This document shows positions 56,939 to 64,000 of a DNA stretch of 64,000 bases, piece by piece. The position numbers and the translations under genes were made by a program. Each line of letters begins with the position of its first letter. Positions within the stretch are counted from its first letter, which is position 1. Under the pieces are notes generated by a model, which ran no database searches, was not told where the DNA came from, and worked only from the letters and a program-made list of their open reading frames with translations. Origin of the DNA: Annona cherimola (taxonomy: Eukaryota > Streptophyta > Magnoliopsida > Magnoliales > Annonaceae); contig CM059971.1 in the NCBI GenBank assembly GCA_030490835.1, positions 38,736,012-38,800,011 on the forward strand, written 5' to 3'.

Positions 56939-57259
56939 CTTAAATGTATTGATATTTTATACAGTCATTATTTATATATAAATTTTATAGAAAATGGTTT
57001 ACATGTTGAAAAAATAAATTTAAAATTGTTATTTATGTTAAACTATTTTTTTACATTGAATTTGTACCATTTTCAAATGAAGTTCATACACATGTCCAAT
57101 TAAAATGAAAATTGGTATAACAATAGAATACATAATTCTAAATACAATGAGTGGAGTAGATTATAATTTTATGATTGTGTGAGACCCATTTTGAAATAAC
57201 TGCATGATAATTTTAGTGTTACAATTGAATATTTCTCATATGCATATTTATTTATTTAT
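56939..57259. other. no feature recognised
   Basis: AT-rich DNA upstream of the pyrimidine-rich leader of the reductase gene. It may include the promoter, but I cannot point to a clear TATA box. Confidence 0.4.
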
Positions 57260-57600
57260 TTTGATTGTTTGGTGACACCGTTGACCGTAGATACCGTAAC
57301 ACAGCCGCCGGCACCGCTCAATCCCGACCTTTTTCTTGGATCATTAGGGGCGTTTCTACTCCTCTTGGCGGCTTTTGCCACAAGGTACAAATTTCTTAGC
57401 TTTTTTGGCTTCTATTTTCCAGCAAATCCTTTCTTCTTCTTCTTCTTCTTCTTTCAACATCAACTCAATTCTCCTCTCTCTCTCTCTCTCTGGTATCTTA
57501 TATGCTGTGATCCTTTCCTTTTTCTTTTTCCCAAGCACGGATTGGTTGGTTTTTCCCCCTTCGTGGTGATCAGCTGATAACTGTTGCTTCTGCCTACATT
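57260..57600 (+). promoter_or_regulatory. candidate 5' leader of the reductase gene
   Basis: A GC-richer start (57270-57330) leads to (TTC)n (57431-57452) and (CT)n (about 57472-57491) tracts, typical of plant 5' untranslated regions. A frame over 57269-57577 exists, but its protein is low-complexity Ser/Phe/Leu. If transcription starts here, an intron of about 3.5 kb in the leader is needed to reach the coding exon. Inference only. Confidence 0.4.
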
Positions 57601-58416
57601 ATCTTTGATTTTATTTTCTCCTTCTGCTGCCTCCTCGCTGATGTGAAATTTCTCGTTTCTTCTTCTTCTTATTTTTTTGACAGACTTGCTCATGTGCTAA
57701 TGCTTTTTTCCTTTTCAATGCTGCCTTTTAAAATTGTTTATGATGTTCTTTGTTGCTATTCTGATCGTTTAAGATCTCATTCAGTTATTATGCCGATAAT
57801 TCGATCTTCTTTTTCTTTTTTTATAAAAAAAATTATATTTCAATTCTGCGATGTATTTGTTGATCATGCGGATTATTCGTAGGTCCTTTCAGGCTTTACT
57901 TTGATCTTTGGACAATCTGCTTACATTTCGCATTATTCAGTGGATGACTTTTTACTTGCGTTTGCACTTCTTAAACGTTTGATGTTTCATTTTTTTTAAT
58001 TGTTTTGAATTATCCCTCTCGAATGATATTAATATATTAAATTTAAATAATGAGTATTAGGAGAATTGTAAATTGAGGTGATTTGAAGTCTTGGTGATTA
58101 TGAATTTGGGTTGTACTTAATAATTGAATATGCTATCATCCTGTTCTTAAATGAAAATTTGAGATACGATTGGATTGTTAATGAAAATTATATAAGCTTC
58201 ACTTTACTTAGGTATGCACCTTGTCGATGCCTATGCCTAGGCTCCAAGATCACCCTTGCACCTAGGTCCACCTTAAACTATTGAAGGAAGGATGCTCTAA
58301 TATTATTACAAGGACACTACAACCAACATTACAACTTACAAACTTACACATCTCACCAACCCCTGATACTCATGACTTACAACACTTCCCACACATTACT
58401 CTCACTACATCTACAC
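57601..58416 (+). other. probable leader intron, no element recognised
   Basis: T-rich DNA. Nothing coding or repetitive identified, apart from the general CAC-rich run next to the palindromic element at 58300-58416. Confidence 0.4.
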
Positions 58417-58764
58417 GAGGCATGATTATATATAATATATTGTACATTTGCTTAACTTAAATATTCGTTTTTAAATTTTTTTTTTTTTTTTTTTTTTTTG
58501 ATTTTTTCTCCATATACATGTTTTTTGAAGTGTATGTAATCTATATACCAAGTTTTTCCATTTTAAAATATAAAACTTGATGATTTTTAAAAATAAAAAA
58601 TAAATATATAAAAGTATTGTAAAATGACAAAACTTGGTGTATGGATTAAATAAACTTAAAAAACACGTTTATGAAGAAAAAAGCAAAAATAAATGAAAAT
58701 AAAATTAAAAAAGGAATATTGTTAGCTAAGCAAGTGTACAATATATTGTATATAATTATGCCTC
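58417..58764. repeat. palindromic MITE
   Basis: The arms GAGGCATGATTATATATAAT (58417) and its imperfect reverse complement ending at 58764 pair over about 140 bp, including ATATATTGTACA(T/C)TTGCTTA and ACCAAGTTTT. A T-run of about 26 bases sits in the left arm. CAC-rich sequence flanks both sides. Confidence 0.8.
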
Positions 58765-58900
58765 CACCTACACTACACCCCTCTCACCACACTCCTCACA
58801 CTTCACACTACACTACTCACAGCTCACTTATTTCACACTTACGTCTCACAGCTCAATCTTCACACATTTGGTTTTCATGTGCAATTGGGGAGGGCTGATA

Positions 58901-59188
58901 CCCTTTTATAGTCATGGATAACTGGCTATGCATTTAATGTGGGTAATAGTTGGCAGTTGGCAACTACTGGAAAATCCAGCGAAGTCATTGAATTTGGAAA
59001 AATCCAGATAGTCAATGCTGATTTTTATGTGTGAGTCGGTGCTGAGGAGGAGAATTAAAAAATTAGTACCAACTATCTAGATTTTTCCAACTCAAACTGA
59101 TTATCTGCATTTTTCAGCTGGGAAATTTTTTCAACCACCAACCACTTACATTAAATGACATGGGCGGTTAACTCTTGGCTATAAAGGG
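58901..59188. repeat. second palindromic MITE-like element
   Basis: CCCTTTTATAGTCA (58901) pairs with TATAAAGGG (59180-59188), and inside TTGGAAAAATCCAGATAGT pairs with ACTATCTAGATTTTTCCAA. Arms are about 125 bp with numerous mismatches. No coding capacity. Confidence 0.7.
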
Positions 59189-59214
59189 CATTTATTATTC
59201 TATCATTTACCCAC

Positions 59215-59625
59215 TTTAGCATTTTCATTTCATTTTTTTTTAACACTTATTTCATGTGTATGTTGTACTTTGACTATCCAACATTTTGCTTCATATAACA
59301 TGGCTAGTCTGATTGTTCTCTTGTAATCCTTTTTTTAAAAAGTTTAATTGTCACTTAACAGTCACATAAAATTCTTGGAGCACTTTGTCATTTCTTCCAT
59401 CTTTCTTGGATTCTGCTTATAATTTCTCAATTTCCCCATTTTCTCGAATTATTGATCTTAAATGCTGAAAGTGGTTAGTTGTTGTTACTACTTGGTCTAA
59501 AATCTTGATTGACTTCTCATCTGTGTGCTTGGCATTGATAAAGTTGCAATATGTATTTTTGGTTCAACTAATTAAAACTATTAGAATTTAGAGCATCTTT
59601 CTACTTGTTTGACTAATATCGAGTA
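59215..59625 (-). mobile_element. degenerate RTE LINE fragment, antisense to the reductase gene
   Basis: The plus strand runs parallel to 16720-17060: CACTTATTTCATGTGTATGTTGTA, CCAACATTTTGCTTCATA, TTCTTGGAGCACTTTGTC, GGTCTAAAATCTTGATT (long blocks shortened here). It therefore carries the complement of the same RTE reverse-transcriptase end region. Confidence 0.5.
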
Positions 59626-60261
59626 TTAGGCTTAATATATAAAACATTGATTAAGATAACATAAATAAAATGTTGAATAAATTAAAATATGAATGTTCAA
59701 TATTTTACTTCGATGAAAAATATGTAAAATTTTGTTGGATAAATTCTAAAAGGATGAAAAAGTAAGTAATTAAGAAATTTACAACTTTATTTAAATTGAT
59801 GGCAATTAAATTCAATAAGAACCAATTTGAATTTTATGAATATATTAATAAGTAAAGATTTCATTGCAGGATGGACATTTAGGGATGACTTTATGAGGTG
59901 AAAAAAATAGAAACGTATAATCTTGGTATTAGAAATTACATACTATATACAGTGATATTTTAGGGACATTGAAGTTTGATAAGCCGAAAAGCACCCCAAA
60001 CACTTCTTACTGCTTTGAAAATAGGCAAAATTAGTCCCTGATGTAAGTGCAATCAAACATGACTTATTTTGATGTGCTCAGCATTTCAAGGAAATATGGA
60101 GCCTGTTTGATTCAGCTTTTATAAGCCATCAAAATAGGGCAAATCAAACAGGCTCATAAAGTAAACTTCTTAGGTGCTTCTGTGGCATATAAGTTCCTCA
60201 TGAAAGTGAAATGGTGGTGATATGGTTTTCGATGCATACACCACGATCATATGTGGTGAAT
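59626..60261. other. no gene; short hairpin at 60101-60156
   Basis: GAGCCTGTTTGATT and its exact reverse complement AATCAAACAGGCTC lie about 28 bp apart (60101-60156). The remainder is unassigned. Confidence 0.55.
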
Positions 60262-60579
60262 GGACTTATTGAAAGTCCTTGGCTGTTGAACCATTTTCTT
60301 AGGAATGGGAGAAAGTTTGTTGAATCTCCCCATTTATTAAGGAGTTGTATGCATGCGTTATATGGATAGGTAAGATACATAAACCACGTAGTCCAATAAG
60401 GTTTGGATGGACGGTTTCATGGACTTATTGAAAGTCCTTGGCTGTTGAACCATTTTCTTAGGAATGGGAGAAAGTTTGTTGAATCTCCCCATTTATTAAG
60501 GAGTTGTATGCATGCGTTATATGGATAGGTAAGATACATAAACCACGTAGTCCAATAAGGTTTGGATGGATGGTTTCAT
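60262..60579 (+). repeat. 159-bp tandem duplication, nearly identical
   Basis: Units at 60262-60420 and 60421-60579, both starting GGACTTATTGAAAGTCCTTG and ending GGTTTCAT. I see one difference (GGACGGTTT vs GGATGGTTT). The first bases of each unit form a GGACTT/AAGTCC hairpin. Recent by its identity. Confidence 0.95.
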
Positions 60580-61046
60580 GGAAAAAGAGCATGCAAATAA
60601 ATTGGTTATCCTTGTCATGTTATAAATAGCTCCAAGGGTCGCATCACCATAATACCTTTTATTTTAGGGTGAAGTCTGTTGACTCTTGTGTCAGTGTGTG
60701 TGTCAAGTCTGTTGTTTAGTAAACTTGTGTCATTGTGTGTGCTATCCTTGTAATGCAGACTTCATCGTTTACATACTGACACAGTTTATAAGAATTTGGT
60801 TTTATAGTTCTTGTGTTTGTGTTGCTTTACTCAGTTACTGTATTGCTTCTAACTTCCATTGTGCGGGTTATGGCTGCTTGGTTAGGGATTGGAAGGCTAG
60901 TAGTGATACCCCATGATTCTTTGTAATTTGATCCCATTTTCTCTGGTTATTTTTCTTAATCACATTTGTCTTTCTTGACTTATAATGCTTATTTTGCCTA
61001 CTGTTTGCATGATCAGTAAAGAGCAGTGAGTAACTCTTGTAGGGCA
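60580..61046 (+). other. upstream region of the reductase coding exon
   Basis: GT-rich and T-rich non-coding DNA. The acceptor-like GATCAG at 61011-61016 lies just before an in-frame TAA (61017-61019), so the coding sequence cannot begin further upstream in this frame. Confidence 0.5.
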
Positions 61047-61361
61047 ATGCTTCATAAGCTTACAACAAATCATACATGGAAGCTTTTTCTTCCCCAAGTT
61101 AAAATTGGTGTGCTTAATCTTCGACATGAATTTCAGCTTACTTCCAAAATGGCTCGGTCAGCATTGGATGAGATATCTGAATCTGGGGCTTTCGCTCGTA
61201 CACAGTCAACCTTCCGCAGTTTCATTTCACGAAGTAACAATTCAGAATTTTCTGCAGAACCTGGCAGATATCATCTTTACATATCTTATGCATGTCCTTG
61301 GGCATCAAGATGCATTGCATTCTTGACCATCAAGGGGCTCGAACATGCTATCAGTTTCACG
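61047..61361 (+). CDS. reductase exon 1
   Basis: Ends HAISFT, donor ACG|GTATTA. Carries the catalytic CPWASR motif. Both start candidates lie here (61047 and 61149). Confidence 0.88.
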
Positions 61362-62555
61362 GTATTATTATTCTTCCACTCCTGTTTTCATACTTAGTAA
61401 TAAGATGGCTACACAAGCAACTGCTATTTGTTTTACTGAACCTCCAGCGTTTACTCATCAAGTGACATGAAATGTGCATGATCCAAGCCAGTAATCAGGT
61501 GGGTCTAGTTATCATGTCGGCCAAACTTGGACAGCTGAAGTGAATTCCTGGCAATTTACATTTAAGATGTGCTGCTGGCCAACAATTCCAGGACTGAGAA
61601 ATTGTGGAAAATTAGAGGCTTTGAAACTTTTTTTCAAATTTTTAAGGGGGATAATATAATTTTCAAAATAATGGCACCACTTCCTCCTGGCTGTGCTTGT
61701 GAAGATGACACAATTGCTTGGTAAATTTTCTTTGTAAGCACTTCTGCCTGCATATGAGTTTGTGAAATCCTATCTCAAGTGATGGGAAATAAAGGGTCCT
61801 TTTTGTTGCTTTTAATAAAAGTCTTCTGCAGTCAGTCAAGCCCAAATGGCATAAAACAAAGGAGAATGATGACCATATGGGATGGGTCTTTCCTGTCAAA
61901 CATACAGAAGTGCCAGGAGCTGAACCCGATCCTTTGAATGGGGCAAGAAGCATCAGAGAGTTATATGAACTTGCCAGTCCAAACTACACTGGAAAATATA
62001 CTGTCCCGGTATGCATGTGATTCTACTTGCTATTTTCTGTTTTGTGGCCTTTTCAAACCCCTTAAGCAGTCCTACTAAATATTTTGTGGCAGGTCTTATG
62101 GGATAAGAAACTCAGGACGATTGTGAACAATGAGAGTTCAGAGATAATCCGAATGTTGAATTCTGAGTTTAACGATTTTGCAAAAAATCCTGCATTGGAT
62201 CTTTATCCTTCTAACTTGCAAGTCAAGATCAATGAGGTTAATGAATGGGTTTATGATGCCATAAACAATGGTGTTTATAAGTGTGGGTTTGCAACAAAGC
62301 AGGGGCCCTATGATGAGGTAATTGATTGTTCCAGCAGTGAAATAAAATATACTGTGTTGATGGAAGTGATTTTTTCTTCCCTGGAAACCAATAATGGCTT
62401 CAAGTTTACTTGTTAAATTCGATCAGGCTGTTGCAAAGCTATATCAATCTCTAGATAAATGTGAGGAGATACTAAGCAAGCAACGGTATATATGTCGGAA
62501 CATTCTCACTGAAGCTGATATTCGGTTATTTGTAACTCTAATAAGGTTTGATGAG
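61047..62555 (+). CDS. glutathionyl-hydroquinone reductase (xi-class glutathione transferase), 5' part, four exons
   Basis: Exons 61047-61361, 61832-62008, 62093-62317 and 62427-62555 are all phase 0 and give 282 residues without a stop. The protein matches plant xi-class enzymes (ECM4/YqjG family), which reduce glutathionyl-hydroquinones. Visible are [12 protein letters not shown] with the catalytic cysteine (Cys83 from the first ATG) in the CPWA motif, [58 protein letters not shown] and [17 protein letters not shown]. Of the two candidate starts, ATG 61047 adds a 34-residue basic N-terminal extension that could target an organelle. ATG 61149 (MARSALDE) is where the cytosolic family members I recall start. 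The last exon or exons (VHFKCN...PFGIIP region) are beyond the window. Confidence 0.93.
61832..62008 (+). CDS. reductase exon 2
   Basis: Acceptor CTTCTGCAG, donor CCG|GTATGC. Reads [20 protein letters not shown] and EPGAEPD-like [18 protein letters not shown]. Confidence 0.92.
62093..62317 (+). CDS. reductase exon 3
   Basis: Acceptor TGTGGCAG, donor GAG|GTAATT. Reads [20 protein letters not shown], then [36 protein letters not shown]. Confidence 0.94.
62427..62555 (+). CDS. reductase exon 4
   Basis: Acceptor CGATCAG, donor GAG|GTATGA. Reads [43 protein letters not shown]. In the family the block usually reads YICGN(T)LTEAD, so G to R and T to I are unusual here. Confidence 0.92.
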
Positions 62556-63262
62556 GTATGACTCTCCTTTCTAACATCTGTATTAATTGCAATTATTGGA
62601 TTCAATGCACAGTAGGGAAAACTGTACATGTAGATATTCAATGCAAATTTTAGAAGATTGATCCACTTGCCTGCATGCCCACATGTGTGAACACATGTAT
62701 GCATGGTGCCAAGGGTAAAGTAAGCGAAGAGGCCTGCCTAAGTGCCTATGCTTCCTGAAAACTTTCTGAACCCTTTCTGTGCTGTCATGTTGTTTCTTTT
62801 ATGTAAGGAATTCTTTTGTGTCATACGTTATCATAAAACTTGATGTGAAGGCTATTTGGTATTTTAAAGGGAAAATCTTGTGAAAAAGTTTTAAACCTCA
62901 TCTATCCATTTTATCATTTTTTTGAATTATTCATTTGATCATTTTTAAACACTAGTGTTTTCTGTTTTTTCGTTGTGATGGTTCATTCTGCAAATAGGAT
63001 CTTGAAGCTATGGTGCATACTTGTGCATAAGACAGAGACAAAAGCAAAGACTTATATTTGTGAAGCTACAACTCATATTTATGCATGAGAGAGATGAATC
63101 CTGAAAAATTTCATGATTATTTTTCAAAATGGGCAAAATGGGTTTTTTAAACTTTCACTCCTAGAAAAAAAGCGAGGGTTGGCATGTCAGGCTGGCAGCC
63201 GATGCTATTAAAAATCACTGCCGCATCTCTTATGGATTTTGAAAATATACTAAAAATTGTTA
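62556..63262 (+). other. reductase intron 4, left of the LINE ORF
   Basis: AT-rich intron DNA. From about 63165 (AAGCGAGGGTTGGCATGTCAGG shortened) the text resembles the 5' leader of plant RTE LINEs, so the element probably starts there. Confidence 0.5.
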
Positions 63263-64000
63263 ATGCTAGGGAGCCCGGCTGTAGTGAGAAATGAGCAAGG
63301 GTTGCTAGGGCGTTTCCCCAGAAGCAACGCGTTACATTGGAGCCCGGATGTAGTGAGAAATGAGCAAGGATTGCTAAGGTGTCTCCCAGGAAACGACGCG
63401 CTACAACAATGTCTGGTTGTGGTGAGAAGTCGGCAAAGGTTCTCATGCCTTTATGTACGTGGTTTAGGGAAGAAGGTGGTACCAAAACACAAGGTTCGTT
63501 TTGTCTCATGGAATGTTGGGACTCTTTCAGGGAAAAGTATGGAAATAGTAGATGTTATGAGAACTAGAAGAATTAATATAGTTTGCCTTCAAGAGACTAG
63601 GTGGAAAGGAGAGAAGGCTAAAGAGATTAATGGATTCAAATTATGGTATATAGGAAAGGACGATAATAAAAATGGTGTAGGGATAATAGTCGATAACAAA
63701 TTCATAAATAAAGTTGTAGATGTCAATAGAGTAAATGATAGAATTATTCAAATAAAACTTGTATTAGGTGTAGAGGTCATAAATGTGATTAGTGCTTATG
63801 CACCACAAGTGGGATTAGATGATAGAATCAAGAAACAATTTTGGGATGACTTAGATAGTGTTATGCAAAGGATACCTAACCAGAAAAAGGTTGTGATAGG
63901 TGAAGATTTAAATGGATATGTAGAAAAGGAGAATGTAGGATATGAGAGAAGTCATGGGGTTTTCGGCTTCGGAATATGGAATGAAATGAGGAATGCTATT
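63165..64000 (+). mobile_element. RTE-type LINE, 5' part, continues past window
   Basis: The leader-like region and endonuclease frame are present and uninterrupted to the window end. It sits downstream of reductase exon 4, in the sense orientation. It is far better preserved than the RTE remnants at 16336-17950 and 59215-59625. Confidence 0.82.
63263..64000 (+). CDS. LINE ORF: AP endonuclease domain (partial)
   Basis: An open frame of 246 codons runs from ATG 63263 to the last base. The first 55 residues are a degenerate 23-residue repeat (69 bp; VVRNEQGLL twice, then VVVRSRQRF). After GLGKKVVPKHKVRF comes the apurinic endonuclease fold: SWNVGTL (Asn), CLQETRWKG (Glu), GVGIIVD, VISAYAPQVG (Tyr/Pro) and VIGEDLNGY (Asp, Asn), in the right order and spacing. 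In RTE LINEs this domain nicks target DNA to prime reverse transcription by the downstream RT, which would be outside the window. A usual GGDLNGH block reads GEDLNGY. No stop is seen. Confidence 0.88.
   Translation, partial: MLGSPAVVRNEQGLLGRFPRSNALHWSPDVVRNEQGLLRCLPGNDALQQCLVVVRSRQRFSCLYVRGLGKKVVPKHKVRFVSWNVGTLSGKSMEIVDVMRTRRINIVCLQETRWKGEKAKEINGFKLWYIGKDDNKNGVGIIVDNKFINKVVDVNRVNDRIIQIKLVLGVEVINVISAYAPQVGLDDRIKKQFWDDLDSVMQRIPNQKKVVIGEDLNGYVEKENVGYERSHGVFGFGIWNEMRNAI

Noticed and set aside
57269..57577. A 102-codon plus-strand frame
   Set aside because: It runs through (TTC)n and (CT)n tracts with no conserved features. A 5' untranslated leader fits better.

Overview
The window is AT-rich plant nuclear DNA, most likely from a dicot with a repeat-rich genome. 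The evidence is two recognisable plant housekeeping genes with GT-AG introns, embedded in plant-type LTR retrotransposons (Ty3/gypsy and Ty1/copia), palindromic MITE-like elements and RTE-type LINEs. I cannot name the species.

Layout. Positions 1-3709 hold a foldback MITE-like element and otherwise unrecognised DNA. A complete but inactivated Ty3/gypsy element (3710-9948, minus strand) has two 470-bp LTRs. Positions 10716-29638 carry eight exons on the plus strand encoding the last 220 residues of VPS33, the Sec1/Munc18 subunit of the HOPS and CORVET tethering complexes. Its 5' exons were not found and should lie left of the window. Introns 3 and 4 are swollen to about 5.5 and 10.2 kb by RTE LINE remnants, three more pieces of the same or related gypsy families, a copia solo LTR with a perfect target duplication, and a MITE. 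Every oriented insertion lies antisense to the gene.

Positions 30900-31740 hold a broken RNase H-like (RVT_3) sequence. From 31912 to 43233 lies a damaged Ty1/copia element (minus strand, SIRE-like layout) with long LTRs packed with the palindrome GTCGAC and an extra open frame between pol and the 3' LTR. Its gag is replaced by a 2.3-kb LTR of another family ('T'). Positions 43234-51970 are T LTRs nested in each other: an inverted copy split by a forward copy, which is split by a second forward copy. Positions 51971-56938 are an inverted copia LTR fragment split by an LTR-like element with TSD TAAAT, itself split by a solo LTR with TSD CCAAC. A 112-bp triplication lies across the outer junction.

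Positions 57260-62555 carry the 5' part of a plus-strand glutathionyl-hydroquinone reductase gene (xi-class glutathione transferase), with a long 5' region containing palindromic MITEs and a recent 159-bp duplication. Its last exon or exons are beyond the window. An RTE-type LINE with an uninterrupted frame (63263 to the window edge) follows the last visible exon, presumably inside an intron.

The two genes are not functionally linked. The rest of the window is a record of successive insertions, with the relative order readable from who interrupts whom. I saw no new defence, CRISPR or biosynthetic system.
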